Source: SW4 sp042466115 (GTDB lineage: Bacteria; Pseudomonadota; Alphaproteobacteria; Rhodobacterales; Rhodobacteraceae). Taken from it: DNA of 64,000 nucleotides. Below, piece by piece: positions 26,666 to 35,929 of this stretch (the first letter of the stretch is position 1; each line of letters starts with the position of its first letter). The translations under genes were made by a program, and so were the position numbers. The stretch spans positions 1,302,001 to 1,366,000 of the forward strand of contig NZ_JAXHBQ010000001.1 in the NCBI RefSeq assembly GCF_042466115.1, in the 5' to 3' direction. The notes beneath the pieces are model-generated. The model had not been told where the DNA came from, did not search any database, and saw only the letters and a list, made by a program, of their open reading frames with translations.

Positions 26666-27009
26666 TTAAATTCTCCCTCTTTTTGAATCCGTCGCCAGAC
26701 GCAGTGTCTGACAAAATTTCCGGAGCGTTGATGCGTGCGTGTCGCACGAATGAAGCAATCTTTTGACGTCTGTGCGCAAATGGCAAGGGGCTTTGCGAAA
26801 TTGACCTTGCGGCAGATTGCCAAAGCCCTTGCCTGCTTGATTTGCAGGCGGGATGCGCATTCGCCACAGGCACAAGATTCCGCGCCGATCAGCCTGCAAC
26901 CTGCGATGGAATCGCTTTGGCGCGGCGACTGGACACAAATGTCTAGACGGATCGTTTTTGCTGCCCTACCCATGATCTGACGGGAATCGCAGGTCAGGGA
27001 GGCACTGCC
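26666..27009. other. 344-bp divergent intergenic region with competing hairpins
   Basis: This non-coding gap separates the divergent oppA-like gene and the dimethylglycine-dehydrogenase-like gene. I find no convincing gene in it. It carries a 13-bp inverted repeat with one bulge (26782-26795 with 26821-26833) and a second hairpin (26831-26836 with 26844-26849). The two share bases 26831-26833, so both cannot form fully at once. The plus-strand ribosome-binding site AGGGAGG lies at about 26996-27003. Confidence 0.6.
26782..26849 (+). promoter_or_regulatory. Possible mutually exclusive RNA hairpins or inverted-repeat regulator site
   Basis: Arm GGCAAGGGGCTTTG (26782-26795) pairs with CAAAGCCCTTGCC (26821-26833), giving 13 pairs with one bulged G and a 25-nt loop. 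GCCTGC (26831-26836) pairs with GCAGGC (26844-26849) around a 7-nt loop. Shared bases make them alternatives. It lies about 160 nt ahead of the plus-strand start, so it could be an attenuator- or riboswitch-like leader, or a DNA site for the TetR regulator. No known riboswitch class was recognised. Confidence 0.4.
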
Positions 27010-29415
27010 ATGAAATCGCATTACAGGGTTGTTGTTATCGGGGGCGGCGTTGTCGGCACCTCGGTGTTGTATCACCTCGCCAAGATGGGGTGGTCCGATG
27101 TCTGTTTGATCGAACGCTCGGTCCTGACGGCCGGATCGTCGTGGCATGCGGCGGGTGGCATTCACGCGCTGAACGCCGATCCCAACATCGCCCAGCTTCA
27201 GGCCTATACCATCGACCTGCTGCCCGAGATCGAAAAGGAAAGTGGCCAGAACATCGGGCTGCATATGACGGGCGGCTTGACCATGGCAGGCACGCCGGAA
27301 CGCTGGGAATGGCTGCAATCGGCCTACCGCACCTTCCAGTCCATCGGCATCGAAGACTGCCGCCTCGTGGACGTCGAAGAGGCTGTGGCCCTCAACCCGA
27401 TCATGTCGGGCGATGGGTTGCTTGGGGGCATGTGGGCCGACCGCGAAGGATATATCGACACAACTGGCACCGTGCACGCCTATGCGGGTGCTGCCAAAAA
27501 GAACGGCGCAACGGTGATCGAACATAACCGCGTGCTGGAACTGAACCAAACGCTGGAAGGCTGGCAGGTCGTCACCGAAAAGGGCACGATCAACTGCGAA
27601 CATGTGGTCAACGCCGCGGGCCTTTGGGCGAAACAGGTGGGTCGCATGGCCGGCATCGAATTGCCGGTGTCGCCGCTCAACCACCACTACCTGATTTCCG
27701 ACACGATCCCCGCACTGCAAGAGATTGACTTCGAAGTGCCGATGACTGTCGATCTTGAGGGGTTCACCTATCTGCGCCAAGACCAGAAAGGTGTATTGCT
27801 GGGTATCTACGAAGTCGATCACCAGCACTGGATGATGGACGGCGCACCGTGGGAATACGGGTTCGAGCTACAACAGGAAGACCCCGACCGGATCGAACGC
27901 GAGTTGATCCTTGGCTTTGAACGCTATCCCGCCTTGCAAGAGGTCGGCGTCAAAACATGGGTCAACGGTGCCTTCACGTTCAGCCCCGATGGCAACCCGC
28001 TGGTCGGCCCCGTGCCGGGCAAGCGCGGCTATTGGTCCGCCTGTGCGGTCATGGCCGGATTTCTGCAAGGGGGCGGCGTTGGCAAATCGCTGGCGGAATG
28101 GATGATCCATGGCGAACCCGAAGCAGACGTTTACGGCATGGATGTTGCCCGTTACGGCATCTGGGCGGAAAACAAGCAATACATCAAGGAAACCACCGGC
28201 CAGTTCTACACCCGCCGTTTCGTGATGACCTATCCCAACGAACAACTGCCCGCAGGCCGCCCGATCAAGACCGCGCCGGCCCATGCGGATATGACGGCCG
28301 CAGGCTGCCAATGGGGGCAAAGCTGGGATCTGGAAGTGCCGCTGTATTTCGCCGAACCGGGTTTCAAGGAAACGCCCTCGCTGAAACGCTCGAACGCGTT
28401 CGATATCGTCGCACGCGAATGCAAGGCGGTGCGCGAAAACGTTGGCCTACTCGATATCTCGGGCTTCTCGCGCTTCGAGGTCACGGGTGACGGGGCCGAA
28501 GACTGGCTGAACACCATCTTTGCCACCAAGCTCCCCAAACCGGGTCGGTCGCGCCTTGCTGTGGCCTTGGGCGAGGACGGCCGCCTCAAGGGTGATCTGA
28601 CCCTGTTCAACTGGGGTGACGGGACATGGTGGATCATGGGCAGCTATTATCTGCGCACATGGCACATGCGCTGGTTCAACGATCACATGGGCGCGAATGT
28701 TGAGCTGCGCGATCTGGGGGATGAAGTCGCGGGCTTCTCGCTGTCGGGCCCCAAATCCCGCGCGGTGATTGAAAGGCTAAGCGATGGCGATGTGGGCGTC
28801 CTGCCCTTCATGGGTTGCGGTGCGTTCGACATCGGCTTGCTGCGCTGCAAGGTCGGGCGGCTGTCGGTGACGGGCGAGTTGGGCTATGAAATCCACTGCC
28901 GGATGGGCGACCACGCAACGCTGCGCAAGTCGCTGCTGGCGGCAGGTGCGGACCAGGGCATGATCGAATTTGGCTTCAACGCGTTGCTGTCGCTGCGACT
29001 GGAAAAATCCTATGGCATCTGGTCGGCAGAATTCACCCAAGGCTACACCCCCGGCATGACGGCGATGGACCGCTGGATCGACTGGGACAAACCGGCGTTT
29101 GTCGGGCGTGACGCGGCGCTGGCCGAACGCGATGGCAACGGCCCCGCACAGGTGCAGGTCACGCTTGAGGTGGATGCAAAAGACGCAGACGCAAGCGGCT
29201 ATGAACCGGTCTGGCACAAGGGCGAAAAGGTCGGCTTTGTCACCTCGGGCGGGTTCGGGCACACGCTGGGCAAATCCTATGCGATGGCATTGGTGAACGC
29301 CGATGTTGCGGCGCAAGGCACCGACCTGACCCTGCATGTAGTCGGTGTCGAACGGGGCGCGCGCGTCATCGCCCCCTCGCCCTATGATCCGGCGGGCAAG
29401 GCCATGCGCGCATGA
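27010..29415 (+). CDS. Dimethylglycine/sarcosine dehydrogenase-like FAD oxidoreductase with C-terminal GcvT (folate-binding) domain
   Basis: The 801-residue protein joins an N-terminal DAO-type FAD domain (VVVIGGGVVGTSVLYHLAKMG, residues 8-28) to a C-terminal aminomethyltransferase (GcvT) domain from about residue 430 (NVGLLDISGFSRFEVTGDGA; GELGYEIH; FVGRDAAL). The SSWHAAGG segment contains the histidine position used for covalent FAD attachment in dimethylglycine dehydrogenases. Such enzymes demethylate N-methyl amines and hand the one-carbon unit to tetrahydrofolate. The true substrate may be dimethylglycine, sarcosine or another methylamine. The start ATG is at 27010 after GGGAGG. The stop overlaps the start of a TetR regulator (ATGA). 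Confidence 0.88.
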   Translation: MKSHYRVVVIGGGVVGTSVLYHLAKMGWSDVCLIERSVLTAGSSWHAAGGIHALNADPNIAQLQAYTIDLLPEIEKESGQNIGLHMTGGLTMAGTPERWEWLQSAYRTFQSIGIEDCRLVDVEEAVALNPIMSGDGLLGGMWADREGYIDTTGTVHAYAGAAKKNGATVIEHNRVLELNQTLEGWQVVTEKGTINCEHVVNAAGLWAKQVGRMAGIELPVSPLNHHYLISDTIPALQEIDFEVPMTVDLEGFTYLRQDQKGVLLGIYEVDHQHWMMDGAPWEYGFELQQEDPDRIERELILGFERYPALQEVGVKTWVNGAFTFSPDGNPLVGPVPGKRGYWSACAVMAGFLQGGGVGKSLAEWMIHGEPEADVYGMDVARYGIWAENKQYIKETTGQFYTRRFVMTYPNEQLPAGRPIKTAPAHADMTAAGCQWGQSWDLEVPLYFAEPGFKETPSLKRSNAFDIVARECKAVRENVGLLDISGFSRFEVTGDGAEDWLNTIFATKLPKPGRSRLAVALGEDGRLKGDLTLFNWGDGTWWIMGSYYLRTWHMRWFNDHMGANVELRDLGDEVAGFSLSGPKSRAVIERLSDGDVGVLPFMGCGAFDIGLLRCKVGRLSVTGELGYEIHCRMGDHATLRKSLLAAGADQGMIEFGFNALLSLRLEKSYGIWSAEFTQGYTPGMTAMDRWIDWDKPAFVGRDAALAERDGNGPAQVQVTLEVDAKDADASGYEPVWHKGEKVGFVTSGGFGHTLGKSYAMALVNADVAAQGTDLTLHVVGVERGARVIAPSPYDPAGKAMRA

Positions 29416-30044
29416 ACGAAGCGCTGCAAGGCAACACCAAAGTCACGCGCGCCGATTGGCTGCGCGCGGCTTTGGACGCGCTTGTGACGGGCGGGGCGGA
29501 ACGGGTGAAAATCCTGACGCTTGCAAACACCTTGGGTGTGTCGCGCTCAAGTTTCTATTGGTATTTCCAAAGCCGCCAGGACCTGATGGATGCGCTGCTG
29601 GATCACTGGCTTGCGACAAACACGCGCCTGTTGGTCGATGCCGCAGCCACGGACGCGCCGACAATCACCGCTGCAGTGTGCAACGTCTTTGCCTGTTTCA
29701 TCGACCCGACGCAATTTGACACGCGGCTGGATTTCGCCGTGCGCGACTGGGCGAAACGGACCGCCAAGGTGCGCGATGTCCTGATGCAATCGGACGATCA
29801 GCGGATCGCGGCCCTGACGGACATGTTCACGCGTTTTGGCTATGGCGCGGGCGAAAGCCTGATCCGTGCCCGCGTGCTTTATTACATGCAAATCGGCTAT
29901 AATGATGCCGACCTGCACGAACCACTGGCCGCACGGATGGCCGCGATACCGGACTATCTGTTGACCTTCACAGGCCGCATCGCGCCCGAAGCCGAGATCG
30001 CGACCTATCGCACCCGCATGTCACGGATCATGCAACCGGTCTAG
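29412..30044 (+). CDS. TetR-family transcriptional regulator
   Basis: The 210-residue repressor-type protein has a TetR helix-turn-helix at about residues 25-65 (ILTLANTLGVSRSSFYWYFQSRQDLMDALL). The ligand-binding C-terminal domain is helical and not diagnostic. It is translationally coupled to the dimethylglycine-dehydrogenase-like gene and probably controls that gene and perhaps the divergent ABC transporter. The 3' end overlaps the convergent RTX gene by 4 bp. Confidence 0.9.
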   Translation: MNEALQGNTKVTRADWLRAALDALVTGGAERVKILTLANTLGVSRSSFYWYFQSRQDLMDALLDHWLATNTRLLVDAAATDAPTITAAVCNVFACFIDPTQFDTRLDFAVRDWAKRTAKVRDVLMQSDDQRIAALTDMFTRFGYGAGESLIRARVLYYMQIGYNDADLHEPLAARMAAIPDYLLTFTGRIAPEAEIATYRTRMSRIMQPV

Positions 30045-33000
30045 ATCAGGAAGTCACCTGCATCCAGGTCCGCGACCGACAGCCCTTCAAGCAGGATACT
30101 GTCTGTGCCGATCGTGACCAACACGTCGCCACCCTGATCCGTTATCGTCAGGTCCGCAAAGCTATCAAGCCCGGTGATATTGCGCATATCCAGCTTTTCA
30201 ACGCCATCGTTGGCAAAATCCGTCACACGGTCATTGCCAAACCCGTTGCGGAACACAAACACATCGGCCCCCGCGCCGCCGGTCAGCACATCATTGCCAT
30301 CCTCGCCCCAAAGCGTATCCGTGCCAGCGCCACCATCAAGCGTGTCATTGTCTGCACCGCCACGCAGAGTGTCATTGTCATCGCCGCCAGCAAGCGTGTC
30401 GTCACCCAGATCGCCAAACAGCTTGTCTGCGCCCGCACCACCAACCAGTTGGTCGTTCCCGTCAACGCCGCGCAGCGTATCATCGCCAACGTCACCGATC
30501 AGAACGTCATTTCCGGCACCGCCGTTGACGCTATCATTGCCCGCGCCGCCATAAATCGTGTCATGGCCCAGACTGCCGGTCATCAGATCGTCGCCGTCAC
30601 CGCCATCAATCGTATCGCTGCCAGCGCCGCCATAAAGGCTGTCACCACCCGCACCGCCGAAAATCGCATCGTCACCGCCACCACCCGAGATATGGTCTCG
30701 GCCATCATCGCCAAAAATCTGGTCGTTTCCGGCACCGCCGTGCATCAGATCATCGCCATCGCCACCATTCAGTGTATCGGCGCCCCCTTGGCCATAGATC
30801 GTATCCGTGCCCAGCGCGCCCGTGGCGATATCATCGCCCGTCCCGCCAAAGATGGTGTCGCTTCCCGTGCCACCGTCGATCACATCGGCGTCGCCGTGAC
30901 CAACCAGAACATCCGCCCCTTCACCGCCGCTGATGCTGTCGTCGCCGCCGCCTCCGCGAATGGCGTCATCACCCAACCCGCCAAAGATCGTATCATCGCC
31001 GGTGCGCCCGTCGATCAGATCAATACCGTCACCGCCATAAAGCATGTCGTTGCCAGCACCCCCATCAAGGTTGTCGTTGCCTTCGCCACCGCGCAACAGA
31101 TCATCACCTGCCCAGCCGGTCAGCCTGTCATTGCCAAGCCCGCCATCAAGCGTGTTGGCACCACTGTCACCCAGCAGATAATCAACGTAATCGGACCCGA
31201 TCAGTGCTTCGATCCCGTCATGGCTGTCGCCTTCGGCAAATCCGGTGTTGGCGCTTGCATATCGCAGGTCAACCGTCACTCCCGACGTCGCATCAGCGTA
31301 ACTTGCGACATCAATGCCATCGCCACCAAACAAGGCGTCAGCGCCGATCCCGCCAATCAAAAGGTCATCGCCCGCGCCACCATAAAGGGTGTCGGCCCCA
31401 CCGCGTCCGTCAAGCGTGTCGTCACCGGCACCACCACCCAGATCATTGGCCCCGCCCGTGCCTGACATCTCGTCGTTCAATGCCGTGCCGACATAGGCGT
31501 CGATCCCGGAAAACAGATCGCCTGCTGCGTGGCCGGTGTTGCGCGTGCCATTGGCCAGATCAAGGATGATCCCCGTGCCCGAACCCGCATAGCTCATGAT
31601 GTCAAAACCACCACCGCCCGCCATGCTGTCGGCCCCGTCACCGCCAAGGAACACATCGTGCCCCGTGGCCCCGATCAACGTATCGTCACCGGCCATGCCA
31701 TCCAATGTGTCGTCACCGCCAAGACCCTGAATGTAATTGGCAAAACCATCCCCGCGGATCATGTCATCATAGGCGCTGCCGATCACATCCTCGACGCCTG
31801 TCACGAAATCTCCGTCGGCATCTCCGGCCGTGCCACCACCCGCTGCAAGATCAACGGAAACCCCAAGCACCGATGTCGCGTAGGTCAACAAATCATGGCC
31901 TGCACCACCGTCGATGGTGTCCGCACCGACCCCACCGTCAAGCGTATCATTGCCGTCACCGCCGCTTAGGGTGTCAGCACCGTCAAGCCCCTGCAGCGAG
32001 TCGTCACCAAACCCGCCCAGGATCGCATCGTCCCCGGTGCCGCCATTCAGATGGTCGTCCCCGTCGCCACCCCCAAGCACATCCTGACCGTCACCGCCAT
32101 AAAGCATGTCGGTCCCGCCATCGCCTTGAAGGGTATCGTTGCCCTCGTTGCCGACAAGCCAGTCATCACCCGAGCCGCCCTCAAGGATGTCTGCGCCATC
32201 ACCACCGGTCAGGCTGTCATTGTCGTCGCCGCCAAACAGGCTATCGTCGCCGTTTCCACCATTCATGGTGTCTGCGCCGGCGTCCCCGAAAAGATCATCA
32301 GCGCCTTCGCCACCTGACAGCGTGTCGTTACCGGCCCCTCCAACGATCGTGTCGTTCCCCGCACCACCGCTAAGGTCGTCGTTGCCGTCTTCACCAAACA
32401 GGGTGTCGTTGCCATCACCACCTGACAGCACGTCAATGTCGCCACCCCCGTAAAGAATGTCGTGGCCTGACCCTCCTGTCAGATCGTCAATGCCATCGCC
32501 ACCCGTAAGCGTATCATTACCAAGCCCGCCGCTCATGCTGTCGGCGCCCGCCCCGCCCGACATCACATCATCACCATCGCCACCGTTCAATGTGTCGTCA
32601 CCGGTTCCGGCGTTCATCACGTCATTGCCACTGCCACCGCTCAGGCTATCCGCGCCCTCCCCACCAAAAAGCGTGTCGTCCCCGTCACTTCCGTTCAGGG
32701 TGTCATTCCCGTCATCCCCCCATAGGTGATCGGCATCGTCACCACCTGTGATGTCGTCGTGTCCTGCGCCGCCGTGCAAGGTATCGGCACCTGCGCCACC
32801 ATTCAGCCAGTCGGCATCATCCCCTCCCAGCAAAAGATCGGCCCCTTCGTGCCCCATGATGCTGTCATTGCCCGCGCCGCCTGAAATCACGTCATCGCCA
32901 GCGCGCCCGTCGATCGCGTCGTCGCCATCGCTTGCCGTTATCTGGTCGGCCCCATCGGTGCCGTTGATGCTGTCGGCCGCAATGGTGCCCGAAATCGTGC

Positions 33001-34363
33001 TCAGGGGCACGCCCGATACCGTCACAAGCTGCGATGTGCCGAACTCGGCCACGGCAATCTGGCCGTTGCCGTAGTTCACGTAAGTCATGTCACCCAGTGA
33101 ATAAAACGCGTTGGCAGCGTAAACGCCATATTGCGTGACGACATTCCCGTTGGCGTCCAGATGGCCGACACTGGCAGAACTGCCCGACACGACGACATTG
33201 GTCGCCTGCTGGATGAAGTAGTCGGAAAATGTCACCGGATCGCCATTGCCATCGACAGGCTGACCCGCAGCCAGCCCGTTGGAATACGCGGTTCCGTTGA
33301 TGACGGTGATGTTTGATGTCGGATAGGGCTGCGTGACCGATGTCAGCACGGACGTGGGCGCAGACACCAACGCAAGGTCTTCGCCCGCCAGAAATTGCGC
33401 GCCAAACGCGCTTGAAATCCAGATCCGGTCATCAAACACACCCATGATCGTCGCCGTGGCACCCGAGGTTGCGCCGACGATGAACATCCCCGCCGAAAGC
33501 CCCCACGAATTGGCAACATCAAGGGCAAGCCCCGAACTGCCAAGGTTGAACCCGTGCCCGTCCGCACCTGCCGCCGTGCAATCAACCAGCGTCACGTTGG
33601 TCGAACTCCACGATACCGTTATTCCGTTTTCGCCACCGTTCAGCGACGTCACGTTTGTCAGCGTCGCGTTATTGACGCCCTGAAGCGTGACCTGATCAGC
33701 CGTAAACCCGTTGCTGGCAGAAAACTCGCCGCCAATCATCGTGCCACCTGGCCCAAGGGGCTGCGCGCCGTCCACCAGCAGGTTCGTGACGGTCAGCCCC
33801 TGCACCAACGGGCCGTCAAGGCCGGGGCGGTTCGTGATCTGGAACGGAAAAATAACATCCGTCGCAGCAGGTTCGCTGATTTCAAGGTTTTCGACAGTGA
33901 TGTCGGTCGCGGCTTCGGTCGCGCTGGATTCGATCACAACGCCGTATTTCCAACCCTTGATCGTCAATTGGTCGGGTGGATTTCCGGTGCCGCCGATATT
34001 GCCGATCTGCACGTCATGGGCCGCCGTGCCCAAAACTGCTGTTCCCGCATTACCAGCAACATCAAAGGTGCCACTGCCCGTCAGCCCGGCAAAGCTGGTG
34101 CCCGACAGATCATAGGCAGGGCCCGCAATCGCCGTGTCCAACGACAGCGTCACGCCCGAATTGATGTTCAGGGAAACGTTATCCTGCGCAATCAGGGTTT
34201 GGGAAAAACCTGTCGATGCTGTCACGTTCACAACGCCCGACGTCGCCGTGCCATTGGCCGCAACATAGGCCTGCACAGCTTCAAGGGCTGCGTTGATATA
34301 GGCACCGTCAGTGACATCGACCTGTGCGACGCCATTCGTTTCCGTGATTGTAAAACCGCTCAC
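30041..34363 (-). CDS. RTX repeat protein with N-terminal parallel beta-helix region
   Basis: A secreted-type protein of about 1,440 residues. The first 440 or so residues look like a right-handed beta-helix (repeated short strands such as VTLQGVNNATLTNVTSLNGG, NGITVSWSSTNVTLVDCTAA), as in alginate epimerases and polysaccharide lyases. The rest holds roughly 80-90 calcium-binding GGxGxDxLx nonapeptides, counted by eye, interrupted by three modules of about 50 residues (for example SYADATSGVTVDL...GFAEGDSHDGIEALIGS). It ends with a hydrophobic C-terminal segment (DSILLEGLSVADLDAGDFLI), consistent with type I secretion; no Sec signal is seen. The GTG start at 34363 has AAGGGA upstream; an ATG at 34408 is possible but poorly supported. 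A polysaccharide-modifying role is inference only. Confidence 0.85.
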   Translation of the reverse strand: MSGFTITETNGVAQVDVTDGAYINAALEAVQAYVAANGTATSGVVNVTASTGFSQTLIAQDNVSLNINSGVTLSLDTAIAGPAYDLSGTSFAGLTGSGTFDVAGNAGTAVLGTAAHDVQIGNIGGTGNPPDQLTIKGWKYGVVIESSATEAATDITVENLEISEPAATDVIFPFQITNRPGLDGPLVQGLTVTNLLVDGAQPLGPGGTMIGGEFSASNGFTADQVTLQGVNNATLTNVTSLNGGENGITVSWSSTNVTLVDCTAAGADGHGFNLGSSGLALDVANSWGLSAGMFIVGATSGATATIMGVFDDRIWISSAFGAQFLAGEDLALVSAPTSVLTSVTQPYPTSNITVINGTAYSNGLAAGQPVDGNGDPVTFSDYFIQQATNVVVSGSSASVGHLDANGNVVTQYGVYAANAFYSLGDMTYVNYGNGQIAVAEFGTSQLVTVSGVPLSTISGTIAADSINGTDGADQITASDGDDAIDGRAGDDVISGGAGNDSIMGHEGADLLLGGDDADWLNGGAGADTLHGGAGHDDITGGDDADHLWGDDGNDTLNGSDGDDTLFGGEGADSLSGGSGNDVMNAGTGDDTLNGGDGDDVMSGGAGADSMSGGLGNDTLTGGDGIDDLTGGSGHDILYGGGDIDVLSGGDGNDTLFGEDGNDDLSGGAGNDTIVGGAGNDTLSGGEGADDLFGDAGADTMNGGNGDDSLFGGDDNDSLTGGDGADILEGGSGDDWLVGNEGNDTLQGDGGTDMLYGGDGQDVLGGGDGDDHLNGGTGDDAILGGFGDDSLQGLDGADTLSGGDGNDTLDGGVGADTIDGGAGHDLLTYATSVLGVSVDLAAGGGTAGDADGDFVTGVEDVIGSAYDDMIRGDGFANYIQGLGGDDTLDGMAGDDTLIGATGHDVFLGGDGADSMAGGGGFDIMSYAGSGTGIILDLANGTRNTGHAAGDLFSGIDAYVGTALNDEMSGTGGANDLGGGAGDDTLDGRGGADTLYGGAGDDLLIGGIGADALFGGDGIDVASYADATSGVTVDLRYASANTGFAEGDSHDGIEALIGSDYVDYLLGDSGANTLDGGLGNDRLTGWAGDDLLRGGEGNDNLDGGAGNDMLYGGDGIDLIDGRTGDDTIFGGLGDDAIRGGGGDDSISGGEGADVLVGHGDADVIDGGTGSDTIFGGTGDDIATGALGTDTIYGQGGADTLNGGDGDDLMHGGAGNDQIFGDDGRDHISGGGGDDAIFGGAGGDSLYGGAGSDTIDGGDGDDLMTGSLGHDTIYGGAGNDSVNGGAGNDVLIGDVGDDTLRGVDGNDQLVGGAGADKLFGDLGDDTLAGGDDNDTLRGGADNDTLDGGAGTDTLWGEDGNDVLTGGAGADVFVFRNGFGNDRVTDFANDGVEKLDMRNITGLDSFADLTITDQGGDVLVTIGTDSILLEGLSVADLDAGDFLI
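30265..32975 (-). repeat. Tandem array encoding RTX nonapeptides
   Basis: About 2.7 kb of degenerate 27-bp units encode GGxGxDxLx repeats within the RTX protein. On the plus strand it appears as recurring GTCATTGCC/GTCGTCACC blocks. Three longer modules break the array at about 31180-31320, 31470-31600 and 31760-31900. Boundaries are approximate. Confidence 0.85.
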
Positions 34364-34550
34364 ACGTTTCCCTTTTTGCCAATACCGTGCCGCCAGCACG
34401 GCACACATCCTGCGTCATTGCGGGGCGGGTCTATCTGGCCTTTTCGCTGATACGGTGACGGGAATGTGGCGGAACCGCGAACTGCCGTTCAAATGCAACA
34501 CTTTGCGCAACTGAACGGGTGCGCGACCGGGAATTTGCCGGATTGATTGT

Positions 34551-34588
34551 TTGAATACGTTTGCAAAAATGCAAAACCACGCTACGCT
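34551..34588 (+). promoter_or_regulatory. LacI-type operator overlapping the promoter of the HisD-like gene
   Basis: Operator core TTGAATACGTTTGCAA (34551-34566) is a near-palindrome centred on CG, as usual for LacI-family sites. Its right half supplies a -35 box TTGCAA (34561-34566), and TACGCT (34583-34588) follows at 16 bp as -10. The same core occurs at 51911-51926 and, inverted with two changes, at 52044-52059. Confidence 0.7.
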
Positions 34589-34633
34589 TTAGCGACCAAC
34601 CCGAACCAGATTCTCACGCAGACAGGAACAACG

Positions 34634-35929
34634 ATGTCGACGATCCATGCCCCCTTTGACGGTGTCACACATATACGCAAACCCAAGGACGTGGGCGCCG
34701 CCGACACAACCAGCATTCAGGACACTGTTTCTGCTGTTCTCAAGGATGTTCAGGCGCGCGGTGATGCGGCTGTGGCCGAGTATGCCGCCAAGTTCGACCA
34801 AAGCGATCTTGCCGTTTTCGAAGTGTCGGTATCCGCGCGCGAAGCCGCTTTGGCGGCCCTTGATCCCCAGACCCGCAAGGACACTGAATTTGCCATTGCA
34901 AACGTAACCAAGTTTGCCCGCGCGCAACTGGACACAATGCTCCCGCTTGAGATCGAGATCCGCGAAGGCGTGCATCTGGGCCACCGGATCGTTCCGGTTG
35001 AACGGGTCGGGTGTTACGTTCCGGGCGGGCGCTACCCGCTGTTGTCCGCCCCGATCATGACGATCGTGCCCGCCAAGGTCGCTGGCGTTGACGAGGTCAT
35101 CGCCTGCCTTCCCCCCAATGCCCACCCCGCGATGATTGCCGGTTGCCATCTGTCGGGTGCCGACCGGATTTTTCGCATTGGCGGCGCGCAGGCGATTGCC
35201 GCGATGGCCTATGGCACCCAAACCGTGCCTGCCGTCAACAAGATCGTCGGCCCCGGCAATGCCTTTGTGAACGAGGCAAAGCGGCAAGTGTTCGGCCCCG
35301 TCGGCATTGACCAGCTTGCCGGTCCATCGGAAATCTACATTCTTGCCGATCACACAGGCGATGCGGAAATGATCGCGACTGACCTGCTGGCGCAGGCCGA
35401 ACACGATGTGCGCACGCGCGTCGGACTGATCACGACAGACGCCACCCTTGCCCATGCCGTCCAAGCCGAAGTCACGCGCCAGTTGACCGAGCTTGCCACC
35501 GCTGAAACAGCCGCGCAGGCGTGGGACGACTACGGCGAAATCGCCCTTTGCGACACCGAGGCCACAATGATCGCCTATTCCGATCATATCGCCGCCGAAC
35601 ACCTGCAGGTGCACACCGCTGATCCCAAAACCTTTGCCACCAAGCTGCGCAACTATGGGTCACTGTTCATCGGCGAACTGGCCAGCGTGGTTTATTCTGA
35701 CAAGTGCTGCGGCACGAACCACACGCTGCCGACTATGGCAGCAGGCCGTTATACGGGCGGTCTTTGGGTCGGGACTTATGTGAAAACCGTGACCCATCAG
35801 TGGCTTGAACCATCGGGCATTGCCCAGGTCGCGCCCCCCGCCGTGCGCCAAAGCACCAGCGAAGGGTTGGACGGACACCGCCGCGCGGCGCAACTGCGCC
35901 TTGACCGGCTTCAGATGAACGAAGGCTGA
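34634..35929 (+). CDS. Histidinol dehydrogenase-family enzyme (HisD paralogue, catabolic context)
   Basis: The 431-residue enzyme keeps the HisD catalytic and zinc-binding pattern: QAEHD, the Glu-His pair in AAEHLQVHT, D...CCGTNHTLPT with the zinc-site histidine, and a C-terminal EGLDGHRRA histidine. The family oxidises an alcohol to the acid in two NAD steps; relatives include HpsN for dihydroxypropanesulfonate. The start ATG at 34634 follows AGGA; codons before it are outside the conserved region. It is not in a histidine operon. A LacI-type operator overlaps its promoter, linking it to the transporter operon at 41170-51803, where a second HisD-family gene lies. The 3' end overlaps the convergent amidase gene by 19 bp. 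Substrate unknown. Confidence 0.82.
   Translation: MSTIHAPFDGVTHIRKPKDVGAADTTSIQDTVSAVLKDVQARGDAAVAEYAAKFDQSDLAVFEVSVSAREAALAALDPQTRKDTEFAIANVTKFARAQLDTMLPLEIEIREGVHLGHRIVPVERVGCYVPGGRYPLLSAPIMTIVPAKVAGVDEVIACLPPNAHPAMIAGCHLSGADRIFRIGGAQAIAAMAYGTQTVPAVNKIVGPGNAFVNEAKRQVFGPVGIDQLAGPSEIYILADHTGDAEMIATDLLAQAEHDVRTRVGLITTDATLAHAVQAEVTRQLTELATAETAAQAWDDYGEIALCDTEATMIAYSDHIAAEHLQVHTADPKTFATKLRNYGSLFIGELASVVYSDKCCGTNHTLPTMAAGRYTGGLWVGTYVKTVTHQWLEPSGIAQVAPPAVRQSTSEGLDGHRRAAQLRLDRLQMNEG

Noticed and set aside
30449..32317. Ile/Ala/Thr-rich plus-strand frames with apparent repeats
   Set aside because: They mirror the RTX nonapeptide repeats on the other strand and are not independent genes.
30265..32975. 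Possible CRISPR array
   Set aside because: Units are degenerate, about 27 bp, without uniform spacers, and encode RTX nonapeptides in frame.
34634..35929. Biosynthetic hisD
   Set aside because: No other his genes are nearby, and the promoter carries an operator shared with a catabolic transporter operon.
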